The translations under genes were made by a program, and so were the position numbers. The notes under the pieces are model-generated. The model ran no database searches. It was given only the letters and a program-made list of their open reading frames with translations, and was not told the origin of the DNA. Below are positions 53,522 through 63,959 of a stretch of DNA of 64,000 nt, piece by piece. Location: assembly GCA_037179335.1 (NCBI GenBank), contig JAKZHN010000007.1, positions 930,001 to 994,000 of the forward strand, given 5' to 3'. The first letter of the stretch is position 1, and every line of letters starts with the position of its first letter. This stretch comes from Cyclaneusma minus. Taxonomy: Eukaryota; Ascomycota; Leotiomycetes; Marthamycetales; Marthamycetaceae.

Positions 53522-55121
53522 ATCGAAGCAGGTGGCAATCAAAGCAGAAAGCAGTTAAAGTAAATAGTATTTTGGGTGTGTAGAAGTCAGAGTAGATGTA
53601 ATAGTTGAAGAAAGTAGCAGTAGGGATCAATCTTCGTTGCTGGATTTGAGAATTGAAGTTGACAAACAAAAGAAGTTGCAGTAGGAAGAGAACAACTGGG
53701 AGTATTATGTGTACCTGATGAACATTCAATTCGTTGTGAGGGCTAATCATCGAAGACATCTCGTCAGTTACCGTGAATCATTCGGACCATTCGGACATGT
53801 TGGGGGCGAGTGAATAAGTGCTGTCGCAGGGTATATGTGCTCAATGAGGGAGAAAGCATAACGTACTCCATAGAAGCTTTCCTCGAAGCTTGCCTGAAAG
53901 GCTGACGGTAAGGAAGGTTTGGCCCCGACATGGCTACCTAACAAGCCGGTTTTCTGTCAGTAAATATTCGGGTTGCGGGAGCTAGCGATTGGTCTCGAAT
54001 CTGATAGGAATGTGAGGACCATGGATTCTGGCCCAGATTTCGAGGAGGCTGGGTTGGAATGAGAATGACAGAGGAAAGCTTGTATGGTCGGGGTACGAAA
54101 CACCGGCGTACCTTTCAAACTTGTTCTACAGTTGAAGTTCAAAGTTATATGCCCTTCTGGGCAATGCGTGGAAATCGAAGAGATGATCGGTGTGGCTCAA
54201 GGACGAAAAGCCCAAGGATGGAGAGCTGTGTTGCGATTCGAAGCTGCTGTGCTTATCGTTTCGTTTCGAGCTCCAGTTGACCGAGTATCGTGGATTCGTG
54301 AATCTATGTCGTGTGTTCGCTCGAAGCAATTGTCAACTCGAGAGAAGAGATCGAAAGAACAAGGTCTGAGGCAAGATTCTGGAACAGAACGAGTGTTCTT
54401 GCAAACTCTACTCCCCTCTTGGCTGCCACCCCAAGCTGTTGAGCTTTCAATGCGTTGCCATGACGTTGGGCAGCAGCGGTCTCCCCACGTTGCAACCCCA
54501 CCATCCCCACCATTTTGCCCCTCGCGTCCTGAATCGGGGTCCGGTGAAGATGGAGATGCGTTCCGACTCGCCGGTCCCTGGCCGTTGGATATTGTGGCGT
54601 TCGGGTTTCCATTTTCGTGATACATATATCCAGTAGTCCACTGTTCCTGTGTAAAGGGTACGATAATCCGAAAGAAGCGGTAGAACGGTGTTGCGAATAT
54701 TTGAAAATTCCCGGAAGAGTTGCCAAACATTTCTGCGATGTGACATCACCACGGATAACTTCCCTATTCCAGCTTCGGTGGCCCATGTTGCGGCAACCGA
54801 ATATCCCTGAATGGGTATATATCTATGGCGAATCAGAAACCAGAAAACTTCTCGTCGGCTTTATACTTGAGAGAAGTTTTTTTCGGAAACAAGGATAATT
54901 TCTTCGATTCGTGAAGTTCGTTCATTGGAAAGCGTGTCAAACGATATGCCACGAGTCTTGCGAGTCAAACAGGTATTGGGCTAATCTAGAATACCACAAT
55001 TTCCCTGAGACCCTTGGACTAGACCGTGGTCTACATATCCCGCTGTGAACCAGCTAAGTCCCCATTAATCCATTGTTTTGAGTAACCAGAGACCATCAAG
55101 TTGGTTAATACTCTCTTGAGA
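53522..55121. other. 1.6-kb intergenic region
   Basis: Two overlapping ATG-started ORFs lie on opposite strands: plus 54084-54620 (178 aa) and minus 54197-54730 (177 aa, MFGNSSGNFQIFATPFYRFF). Neither shows a family signal and at most one could be real. The rest is featureless. Confidence 0.35.
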
Positions 55122-56765
55122 TCAACCGAAAGCATGCTCTTCTTCTCCAAGTCGTCGCTCATGCGGATTGCCCCCATAAGCACCGCCATCCAGGATGATA
55201 GCTTCATTATCATCCTGATCATCCTGAACCCTACGCCAAGTAGTCTTCTTCCTTGGAGCCTCTTCTGGCTCATCTCCTGCCTTCCCCTTGCCCTTGTCAA
55301 CCTTGTAAACCGGCTTGATCAAGCCTCCTAGCAGGGGATTCTTGCTGAAGGTGCCGCCCCCGCTATTGCCACTGGCCGGCTTTACACTGAAGTCTTCGGG
55401 AACATCGTCATTCTCCTCATTCTCTTGGGGTCGCTGAACCTGCTGCATCCGCTTGACCACCTTCCCACCCACCAAATCAATACTAGCCACCACATTCCTC
55501 TTCTCATACTCCGGCCTAGCATTCCACTCCATCTCCCTGAGAACCTTCTGCTGCCTCTTCAACTGCAGCGCTCGCTCCGCTGGCGTACTCCACATATTCG
55601 TCCCCGAATCCGGCGTCTCGAAATCCGCAGCTTCGTCATGCACCGTAGTCCGCTTGGCGTTCTGGGTCTGGAAAGCTAACAGTTTATCTCGGTGCTCCTT
55701 AGCTTTAATTGCTGCTTCGTTAAGTCCGCTGGGGTTTCCGTGGAGCGTGGGGTAGTCATGGCCAAGGGCTGGTGTGTTCCTTCCACTGAATGGTGCGGGG
55801 GTCTTGGATACGTCGGCTCGGCGATGCGAGCTGGCGTCGAGAGACATCTTTTCTCGACCCCTTTCCTCGCGCAACTCGCGGATCATGCCTTGTACCTCTA
55901 CCGCACTCAATAAGGGAGTGCCGCAGAAAGTACATGGTCCTAGTCCCTCTTTCGCACATATTACTTTTCCGCAGCTTAAGCAGTTTGGAGCGGCTTCGAG
56001 GAGCGGATGTTTTGTGGCGATGCAGTCACAGCGGCGCTTCTCGTTGTCTTGTGTGGAAGGGTTTGTGGACATTTCGAGAGATCGTATTGCGTTGTCTAGG
56101 TCGTTTAGGACCGTCGAAGCACCGTGCATGGATGTACCGCCGGAAATGGTGGCCTTGACCTTTGTGGTCGATCGCGGGGCGGGGGACGCATTTCTGGACG
56201 TATTTTGGGAGCCTGCTCTGCTGTTTGAAGCGGAAGAAGCCTTGGAAGGGATGTCAGATATTAACCGGCCTGCTGCTGACGGTGGCGCACGACGAGGTAT
56301 GGGGGCCTGGATCGCATCCGGCTGAGCATCTGTGATGAGCGGAAGGGCATTTCGAGGCTGATACTGAGATTGCGGCTGTGGGGAGTTTGTGGACCTTGTT
56401 GGCATATAATCTTGCTCGTCCTTCTTCTGATAAGCTTGCCCTTGCTGTGCGTAGGTATCTTGAACTTGCCGTGGTGGCAGGGCATGTAGGGGAACCTTCT
56501 TCTTTGGCTGCTTCCGCTGGGGCTTTGGAACTCCTGAATTCAGCGACTGCGGTGCTGGAGAGTTGGAAGAGGATCTTGAAGGCGCGGGAGGTTGGCGGCG
56601 AGAGTTGAAGGCGGAGATGAAACTGAGGGACTGCGGGGATTCGCCGAGGAGGTTGCTGAAATGCTCGGCAGCTTCTTGGGGCGGGAGTGTCGAGGCATAG
56701 TCAAGCACTTGCTGTAGCTCGGGCTCAGGCAGGGGCAGAAGCTGGGATAGCTGGGCGAGAGACAT
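55122..56765 (-). CDS. RQT4: TRIP4/ASC-1 homologue, ribosome-quality-control trigger subunit Rqt4
   Basis: Single exon, 547 aa from ATG 56765 (MSLAQLSQLLPLPEPELQQV). Residues 1-55 form a small helical domain (LQQVLDYASTLPPQEAAEHF, LLGESPQSLSFISAFNSRR) like the CUE-type start of fungal Rqt4. Residues 60-250 are Pro/Ser/Gln-rich. At about 275-315 stands the C2HC5 zinc finger: CDCIATKHPLLEAAPNCLSC and GKVICAKEGLGPCTFCGTPL, the signature of ASC-1/TRIP4. Further conserved pieces are AKEHRDKLLAFQTQNAKRTT, VHDEAADFETPDSG and NPLLGGLIKPVY. Rqt4 acts with the helicase Slh1/ASCC3 to split stalled, ubiquitinated ribosomes in the cytosol. There is no ASCH domain, as in yeast. Divergent from the SAP/BTB gene. 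Confidence 0.9.
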   Translation of the reverse strand: MSLAQLSQLLPLPEPELQQVLDYASTLPPQEAAEHFSNLLGESPQSLSFISAFNSRRQPPAPSRSSSNSPAPQSLNSGVPKPQRKQPKKKVPLHALPPRQVQDTYAQQGQAYQKKDEQDYMPTRSTNSPQPQSQYQPRNALPLITDAQPDAIQAPIPRRAPPSAAGRLISDIPSKASSASNSRAGSQNTSRNASPAPRSTTKVKATISGGTSMHGASTVLNDLDNAIRSLEMSTNPSTQDNEKRRCDCIATKHPLLEAAPNCLSCGKVICAKEGLGPCTFCGTPLLSAVEVQGMIRELREERGREKMSLDASSHRRADVSKTPAPFSGRNTPALGHDYPTLHGNPSGLNEAAIKAKEHRDKLLAFQTQNAKRTTVHDEAADFETPDSGTNMWSTPAERALQLKRQQKVLREMEWNARPEYEKRNVVASIDLVGGKVVKRMQQVQRPQENEENDDVPEDFSVKPASGNSGGGTFSKNPLLGGLIKPVYKVDKGKGKAGDEPEEAPRKKTTWRRVQDDQDDNEAIILDGGAYGGNPHERRLGEEEHAFG

Positions 56766-57493
56766 GGTTGTTGGTTGTGGAAAGTTGTGAGTGAGTGGGA
56801 AAGATTGACATCGATATCTTCTAGGATGGACAAGAGGCACGGCAGCAGAGATGATGGAAGCTTGGGCCCTCAGGCAAACTAAGTGCCCCCAGATGTCTGG
56901 AGCTGGGTGTGACCAAAGAGACTTCGCAATATTTACGTAGTCCTACTTGTGCAGTTATTCTTGGGTTAATTCTGGGTCATTGAAAGATTCTAGCAGTGAA
57001 AACAAGTGAACTAAACGTATCGAGCCGTTCATTAGCCAACTTTTGATGTCAGGGCACTCTTCAGTGAGTACATGTACCGCGAGAGCGCTAGTGCCGAATA
57101 CGATTGCGAGCAAAACGCGTCAATGTTAGCGTATGTGTCAATCCCGAGCGCGCACATCAGCACCCCACCTCGCACGCTCTCCAGTGCCCTTGTGCAACCT
57201 CAAGCCAACATCGTGAGGTCCATTTCTCCGGATCCCAATCTTCGACCTCAGGTGAGTCTATTTTCTTGAATCCTGCTTGTCAACCCAGTACTCATCCCGG
57301 TGTAGTCTCCGAGGCTGCCTCACGACTGCAGTCCGCCGAAGCGTTGCTCGTTCCGGAGCCGACTTCGGACCGCAGATACCTACATCAAACCTTGCGACAA
57401 GCTGCGCACGAGTGGCAGCTTCTCTGGAACAGAGATACGTTTGGAAGTTCAAGAGTATCAGAGTACCGCTTTTTTTCCAGAGCAAGTCCGAAG
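56766..57493. other. Divergent promoter region between RQT4 and the SAP/BTB gene
   Basis: 728 bp between two outward start codons. The plus frame is open for long stretches (from 57104) but has no ATG before 57494. Confidence 0.4.
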
Positions 57494-59346
57494 ATGCCTC
57501 CCTCTGCCCCCAATCCCGGACAGGCCCCGAAGCCCTTCCTACCTTCCCGCAACTACCTCTGTACTACGAATGAGCTCAGGCAGTACCTAGCCTTCGCACG
57601 ACTCTCCACCGAAGGAAACACAGACGAACTGGTTACTAGGCTCTTCCGCCACCAGCAAGGCTTGGTACCTCTCGATGAACCAGTTCGGGTTTATTATGGA
57701 CGGCTCAGGTACCAGAATCTCGAAAGAAGGGCGACATCTTTTTACATGACTCAGCTTGACGTTTTGAGGCGTTATGTTGATAATGTGCTTTCCGCCATTT
57801 TGGAGAGGGATGATTCGCTTCATACGGTGAAGAAGCTCCAGATGATCGTGCGAGAGGTGAAGCAACCGAGCTTCGGCCAAGACTTCTTGGTGGCCGTCGC
57901 CATGGAGTTAGACTACCCTGGTGTGCCATGGCCGCAACGCGGAGAACGACGCACAGTGCACGGATTTGAGATGGTTTATCCTCGCATTCTCGACGCTCTC
58001 CATGATTTTACCTCGAAGGAAGCGGCCGGCGACTTTAGTCACTGGGAAGGTTTGCCTTACTCGGAGGAGATACGTTTGCGTGATCACAGTGCGCTTCATG
58101 TTGTGATCTACAACGCCCCTGCGATTCCTGACAGGTATATGCCTGATTCCCAGGCTGAAAGGCAACCCCAGAACTCAGCACCTACGAATACTGAAGCAGT
58201 GTCTACACCAGCACCTGTTGCCCCAGCTGGTGCCCCAGCTGCTTCCGGCCCTCGCAACCCAAACCCTCCACCAGGTTTGTCCGTTCCGCAAAACCAGGCT
58301 GCTGCAACTCCTCCCGTCCAACCTGCTGCGGCTCCGGCTGCTGCTGCCACTGGTCTTTCGGCTCCTCCAGCTGATGCTCCAGCACCTGTTGCACTTCAAG
58401 GAAATGCTCAGAACAGCGCAGTTGTTGCACTTCATGGAAATGCCCAGAACAGCGCAGCTGATGCACCACAAGGAATTGCTCAGAACAGAGCAGTCAATGA
58501 GTCGGCAATTGACGATGCGGCCATGGATGAGTCTGCCATTGATGAGTCGGTCATTGATGAATCGGCCGAACTGCTCCCTAGGCCTGCTAAAAGGCAGAGA
58601 ATGGACAGGCCTGGAGATGCATCGGGATTGTCTTTCGAGACCTTTCTCGCGTAAGTCAATATGTACTACTCCGATCATCGAGAAGAGTGAGCTAACTTTC
58701 TCCCAGTGCCTATGGCTATGACGAGTCACGATTGATCATTCGATGCGAGCATAGTTCCGTCAACTTGAGTTTCCCTGTGCAGATCTTCGCCGATAAGTCC
58801 CCTGTCATCAAGAAACTACTCGATGACAAGTTGGAACAATGAAGCTGGGAAGATCTCTTGGTTGTACCCATCCAGTCGCTCTCAGTGCACAGGATCACTC
58901 CGATGCTGCAATTTCTTCAGACTGGAAAAGCAGTCTTCAAGAAACCGGGCGAGGATGAGACAGCTCTGACCGTATTGAGTCGAATGATCGCCTTTGCCCG
59001 CTTGGTGCATGAATGGGAGGTTGTGGGAGGCCACGAGTTCTGTCGAGATGAAATCAGTGCATATCTCCGCGACGAGCCTGCAGCCTTCGACTCGTGGCCT
59101 TTGGGAGCCTCTAGGCTCGCGAAGAAATGCCACGAAAAGCCTTGTGTTATCTACGAGTTCCTGCTTCGATTTGCAGCCAACCGTTGCATGGCGGGAAAAG
59201 GCTTCAACAAAGAACGCCAGACACTTCCGGGATTTGAGACCTTGGTCGCTCAGGTCGGCATTGATATTCTTCCTACGATCACCATCGGAGAGGGAGGAAG
59301 GAGATCATGGACTGACAATGTGATCGGACACAACTTTTCGGTCTAA
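57494..59346 (+). CDS. SAP-domain protein with a BTB/POZ-like second half, interrupted by an in-frame TGA
   Basis: Two exons, 57494-58650 and 58707-59346; 598 codons if the stop is ignored. Near residue 20 there is a SAP-like helix pair (CTTNELRQYLAFARLSTEGN then TDELVTRLF), a DNA-binding motif. The middle contains three 12-residue repeats of the type AL(Q/H)GNAQNSA and four (E/D)(S/A)AxD repeats, then a basic PRPAKRQRM that could be a nuclear signal. The second exon resembles a BTB/POZ domain: VNLSFPVQIFADKSPVIKKL, SWEDLLVVPIQSL, MLQFLQTGKAVF. Between LDDKLEQ and SWEDLL lies a TGA (58840-58842), after which the frame runs on for 167 codons to TAA. It could be a recent nonsense mutation, an assembly error or a read-through site. 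If translation stops there the product is 449 aa with a cut BTB domain. No gene name known. Confidence 0.65.
58391..58558 (+). repeat. In-frame 36-bp (x3) and 15-bp (x4) minisatellites inside the SAP/BTB gene
   Basis: 58391-58498 holds three 36-bp units encoding ALQGNAQNSAVV and variants. 58499-58558 holds four 15-bp units encoding ESAID, DAAMD, ESAID and ESVID. Both keep the reading frame. Confidence 0.85.
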
Positions 59347-60242
59347 GAGGAAATATGATGGTCATCGGAGTTTTGAGCATGGGTTGGCAGGCGTAATGGG
59401 GAGGCGGCTTGCTTAATGTTCGGCGTTTGAAGGACCTGATGCATGGTTAGGAGTTCATGAAGCTCGATTGATGCTCCAGGAACTGCTTCACACTGGCGAG
59501 GAGTTCTACACGGATATACCCCTTCTGTAACTACAACATGCGGACTCTCGGTTGCTATATGCCCCTCATCATGGGTCATTGTAGCGTCTTCCATCTGAAG
59601 AATAGGTTGCTTCTCCAACAAGTTACTTGACAAATTTTGCCTGATACTTATTTCTCGATTGCTTCTGAATTGTGACAGTGATTCTTGTTCTTCAATACCA
59701 TGCTGACTTCGCGTAGTCCACGAGACGTGACCAGGAATCACTAATGCGGAATACCGGATACCCTGAAGTTTCTTCTCACCACCACCTTATTGCAATTAGA
59801 AGGCAGCTTTGACTCACATCTAGGGACCTGGAGTGCTCCTGGATTTTAAATGGCAGAATACTATTTATTACTGGCCTAACATGGATTGCCCCAAGCTCGG
59901 TGACTGTGACTGTAGCCTCGCAGTCCTATATTCGGATTCTTCCACATATTGGAACAAAACAAACCAAGCCAGCTGAATTATACATATTAGTACTCAATAG
60001 ACAATAAATCAAGTAATCAATGGCACTCTTCGAGTACTCCAGATGTGCGTCCACAAGACAGTCCAATTGCACATGCGTCTCACATGACACCCTCGGTGCC
60101 TCACAGGCCAGGCACGCTAGGAGTGTCGCAGCGCGATTTCGCCTCTTCGCTGCCAACTTCCCCAAAAGCATGCCACAAACAAAGTAGCTCCACACGCAGC
60201 CGACACAAATCTCCCATAACCCAGGCCTCACTTCTCTATACA
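59347..60242. other. Intergenic region
   Basis: A minus-strand open frame (59741-59343) has no ATG at its beginning, only an internal one, and no family features, so it is not called. 59800-60040 is AT-rich. The MuDR-type gene's promoter lies here. Confidence 0.4.
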
Positions 60243-61385
60243 ATGCCACCCCTGTACCACAAGCAGGAGTTCCCCAGCCTGCGCGCCTTCAAAGAAGCCC
60301 TCTATGCGTGGGCCATCGAAGCGCACTTCGAGCCGCGCATCCTGAAGTCCGACAGCTGCCGAGTGCGCGTGGGCTGCAAGACTGATCCAAACTGCCCCTT
60401 CATCATCCGCTGCAACTTCGACACCGAGCGCAAGAAGCGCCCTAATCCGGTCGCCGTCATCACCGTGCTGCGCAACGAACACACCTGCGAGAACGACGGC
60501 AGCGGTCGCGTCCCTCAAGCTTTGCACCAGAATGGCCACATGGACCTCGATGGCACCAGGCGCGTCGATAGCAGCGAGAAGCCGCGCGGGAAGTTTATCA
60601 ACCGCAGCACCGCCAGCCGGTTGCCGTTTTTGCTGGACAACGTCCCGAGGCTGATGAATGTCACGTCCGAGACTAAGCCGGTGGATATTCGCGATGCCAT
60701 TATGAAGGAATACGGCTACGAACTGCATTTGCAGCAATGCCGGCGCGCCAAGACTGAGATTCTGAAGGCCGTCGCTGAGCAAGCTGAGCAGGCTGAAAAC
60801 AACATGAACGGTGTGAATGTGTCTAACAACTCGATGTCTAACAATTCGATGTCTAACAATTCGATGTCTAACAATTCGCTCTCCAACAATTCGCTGTCCA
60901 ACAATTCGCTGTCCAACAACGCTTCGCACCAGCCTTTTGGACACTCGGATAATCGCATGCTGACTAGCAACGGCCCCGTGGATCCAGCGCTTACGGAACA
61001 GCTCAATACGCCTGCTAGGCAAGTCCCAAATGTATCTACAGCGCCCATGACGAGCTCGACGCCGATGCGAGATTTGAGGGATACGAGACCACGCTTGCCG
61101 GTTCCGAACGAGGTTTTTGGTGAATCGGCGTTTGGACCGAGCCCGACGCAGCAGGAGAGTGCGGCGGATCAGAGTTCGCTTTTTGCGGATATGAGTGCGA
61201 CGGAGGCAAGTGCTTTTAATCTTCATACACCTGTGACGAGGGAGACGCCAGTGACTAGCAGGGGCGGTATGCCGACAACGGTTACTGGAGAAGCGCCGCA
61301 GAGGTGTCCGTATTGTATTAATCAGAGGTGGTTGAGGTCGATTAAGGAGGCCGTCGATCATATTAGCATGCATGTAGTGGTTTAG
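60243..61385 (+). CDS. MuDR/FAR1-type DNA-binding protein with a C-terminal C2H2 finger, no transposase domain
   Basis: Single exon, 380 aa from ATG 60243 (MPPLYHKQEFPSLRAFKEAL). Residues 8-85 match the N-terminal zinc-binding domain of MuDR/FAR1 proteins: FPSLRAFKEALYAWAIEAHF, SCRVRVGCK, CPFIIRCNF, VAVITVLRNEHTC, giving the Cys/Cys/His/Cys ligands of the WRKY-GCM1-like fold. A second conserved-looking block follows (RLPFLLDNVPRLMNVTSETK). Residues 193-227 are seven SNN-containing pentapeptide repeats coded by a 15-bp minisatellite. The end has CPYC...DHISMH, a C2H2 finger. The DDE catalytic domain of Mutator transposases is missing, so it is probably a domesticated, MULE-derived DNA-binding protein; this is inference. 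No inverted repeats flank it. A role in transcription regulation is likely. Confidence 0.78.
   Translation: MPPLYHKQEFPSLRAFKEALYAWAIEAHFEPRILKSDSCRVRVGCKTDPNCPFIIRCNFDTERKKRPNPVAVITVLRNEHTCENDGSGRVPQALHQNGHMDLDGTRRVDSSEKPRGKFINRSTASRLPFLLDNVPRLMNVTSETKPVDIRDAIMKEYGYELHLQQCRRAKTEILKAVAEQAEQAENNMNGVNVSNNSMSNNSMSNNSMSNNSLSNNSLSNNSLSNNASHQPFGHSDNRMLTSNGPVDPALTEQLNTPARQVPNVSTAPMTSSTPMRDLRDTRPRLPVPNEVFGESAFGPSPTQQESAADQSSLFADMSATEASAFNLHTPVTRETPVTSRGGMPTTVTGEAPQRCPYCINQRWLRSIKEAVDHISMHVVV
60819..60923 (+). repeat. Seven in-frame 15-bp repeats in the MuDR-type gene
   Basis: Seven units of the type atgtctaacaattcg (first and last units variant, later ones with ctg/tcc), encoding MSNNS/LSNNS. They form a flexible Asn/Ser linker. 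Confidence 0.95.
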
Positions 61386-62172
61386 GGGAAGAGAGTGGGC
61401 GAAAGAGTGAAAGACATCGGAAAGGAAGGAAAAGGACGTGGGAAAGTGAGACTATGAAACGAAACGTGGGACTTCGAAACGAAATGTGCAATGACAAGAC
61501 AGATGGGAATAGGAACGGAATGGGAAGGAGGGACCGGACAAGGACTCGGCATGGCTTATGTTTCGGTGCTATGGTTTGGCTTGGGAGTTTACGGCAAAAG
61601 GGCAAGCGCGTTCATGGACGGGTTCTGCAAGAATGGAGAAGTTCTGGCATGGCAATGCTTCGTCTCGCTCTGGGTTTTTCGGCGTCTGACTTTGCTGTCA
61701 AAGGAGCTTCGTAGCAACACGAGCGGCGTTCTCGAGCACTTCATGGGCTATCATGGTACAAATGCAGAGTTACTTTGTGTACATTGATGGGGTCTGTACA
61801 CAGGCTGGTAGCCACTGCTAATGACTCGAACGAAATATTCCACTCATGGTATTCCACTTCCTGATCTGCAGCCATTCGAAACCGACGGTTCACAATCCAC
61901 ATGCATCAGGATCGCTCCGTACAGACCACACACGTGTAATTTTCTCAAGCTCGCGACCATGATCGACAATCCACTTCTTTTCACCTGGGCCCTACTTAAC
62001 ATCTCACTTCTTGCGACATCTTCTTGATCAAAGTTCCTTGTATAAACTATAAACAATTTCGAAATAAATAACGACCCTAAGCTTCCGTTATTCGCTTAGC
62101 CAGGTTTTCCAGAAACAGACCATTGTACCTCCCTCCATCCCTCTCTCTCATCATCATTCATCCTCCCACAAC
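61386..62172. other. 3' intergenic region between convergent genes
   Basis: No gene. 61400-61520 is A/G-rich with repeated gaaacgaaa words, presumably the 3' UTR of the MuDR-type gene. Confidence 0.4.
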
Positions 62173-63959
62173 CTAAGGCAAGCTCATAAAAAGCTCCAAC
62201 ATCTTCGGAAAATTCGGCGTTCCCAACCCCGTAACCGGATCCCATCCCTCCACCGCACTAAACCCCTCCGTCCCACACCCCGGATTCGTCCCATTAGTAA
62301 TATCATTCAGCACCTGCGGATTCTTATAAAGCACCGGATTCACGAATCCGACCGTGCTTTTGTTGGCAGCGAGACGTTCTTCGTTGATGCGGTTTATAAT
62401 GGATGCGAAAATGGGGGTTGAGGCGGATGTGCCGCCGGAGGTGCCGAAATAGCCTTCGACGCTGACGAAGATGTTGTCGCCGTTGGCGGCGACGTCGGGA
62501 TAGCCGCGGCCGAGGCGGTTGTAGAGCCCAGTGGTGTTTGACGGGGGTGTGGTGGTGTTTAGGGTCGTGTAGTAGGGGTAGGAGGGGTTGTGGTCTGCGA
62601 AGAATTTGGATACTGCGTCGGCTTGGTAGGAGGGGACGCCGTAGATGTTGGAGAAGCCGCCGCCGGAGGAGTAGGCTTCGCTGTAGGGTTCGCCCTGGGG
62701 AGTTCGGTTAGTTCTGGTAGGTCTGACAAGCTAATGGGGGCAGCTTACGATGGGGTCGACGACGGCCGATTCAGGCTCGTAGACGGTATGTCCAGGGTAG
62801 ACTTTCGTGGCACCGACATTCGTGATGTAAGGGCAGCTGCACAATTATCAGCTTCTGTCCCAGTCATATGATCTCGAATTCCGGGAGACTGGAAGGAACT
62901 CACGAGTTTGGCCACGTGGGGCTGAAAATGGTTGAGCTGTTTCCCAGACAGCCGTTCTCACTGTCATCACCAGCTGGTCCAGCTACTCCAGCATCACCAG
63001 AAGCGTAGAAGATGGAAACTCCTTGGAGTCCGAGTTTCAGGAATCTATAAGTACAAGTTAGAGGCGATTCCGGAACTATGATCAAGAGAAATTGCGACTC
63101 ACTCGTGACATTGACGCTGTTGGTAGTAAGCGGGAAGATCGTATTCTTGTCCACCGTAGGACACTGAGATCACGTTGGTGGGCTTGTAGACACCGCACAT
63201 CAGAGTGCCGTTGTAGCCTCCGATCTTTCTGGTGTCAGGGTAGATAGGATCAAGAGTTGGGTCGTTTCCAGTCTCGCCAAAAGCCGAGTAAGTGCAGTAT
63301 GACTACCAAGTTCTGTTAGCCAACTCGTTCTCGCAATGCCATCAGGGGTCAGATCATGAGAGAAAAAGCATACCCCGTCGAGAGCATCCAAGAAGGTATT
63401 AAACCCTCCAGTAGAAGTAGAGTCGGGATCGGTAGCATAATGCAGATCATCAGTTTGGAACAGCGTAATATTCTGCGGGTAGATCAGCGGATACGCTAAC
63501 TCAAAGTCCAGATCCGATTCTCCACCCGCAAGCTCAACCACCACAGGAGCTTTAGCGCCATCGATAAAAGCAGGTGTAGGATGAGTCCCCTGCGGAATGT
63601 AGGTAGTTTGGTTTGCAAAGAATGCATCCAGATCATACTGGGAGTAATAATCTCCTTCTTCGAAGATTCCGAGTGCGTTGCCAGGCTGAGCGATGCGTGG
63701 GGCTCGGGGGACTTGGTATAGAGCGGCGATACAGGCGGGAGTGATGACTTCGTCGCAGTTGGATACGTCGCCGGTGGTGCTGTTACCGAAGCTCTCTGGG
63801 AGGGATTTCATGGGAGGGGCTTTTAGACCTTTTTCTGAGGTCATGCCGTGTCCACGTTTCTGGACGACGCCGCGGCTTCGCTTCTTGACTGGTGCACGGA
63901 GATCGATACCTGGGGTGATGTAGTCAATGTGTTTCTTGGTTTCCTTGGGCACGTGATAT
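62173..63959 (-). CDS. Sedolisin-family serine-carboxyl peptidase (S53), N-terminus beyond the right edge
   Basis: Five exons are visible: 63959-63374, 63302-63103, 63044-62904, 62836-62749, 62694-62173, all in phase, 512 codons. The sequence right of 63959 is an intron, so the signal peptide and most of the propeptide lie outside. YHVPKETKKHIDYITPGIDL is the end of the pro-kumamolisin domain, followed by a basic stretch (KKRSRGVVQKR) that is a probable processing site. Catalytic elements: AGGESDLDFELAYPL (Glu and Asp four residues apart), YASGDAGVAG (oxyanion Asp) and the SGGTSASTPIFASI serine. Near the C-terminus NDITNGTNPGCG and EGWDPVTGLGTPNF form the calcium site. Such enzymes are secreted, acid-active tripeptidyl or endopeptidases used for extracellular protein digestion. 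It has several NxT/S glycosylation sites. Substrate type (tripeptidyl versus aorsin-like) cannot be told. Confidence 0.93.

Noticed and set aside
54084..54730. Opposing 178-aa (plus) and 177-aa (minus) ORFs between FGGY and RQT4
   Set aside because: Both start with ATG but overlap almost fully and show no family signal; neither can be preferred.
58797..58844. Candidate 48-nt intron that would remove the TGA of the SAP/BTB gene
   Set aside because: It keeps phase, but the donor (gtcccc) is poor, no branch site is seen, and it would delete well-preserved BTB-like residues (SPVIKKLLDDKL).
59343..59741. 132-aa minus-strand ORF after the SAP/BTB gene
   Set aside because: It has no ATG at its start, only internal ones, and no recognisable sequence.
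60228..61373. 381-aa minus-strand ORF with repeated GQRIV/RHRIV motifs
   Set aside because: Almost exactly antisense to the MuDR-type gene; its repeats are the complement of the SNNS minisatellite.
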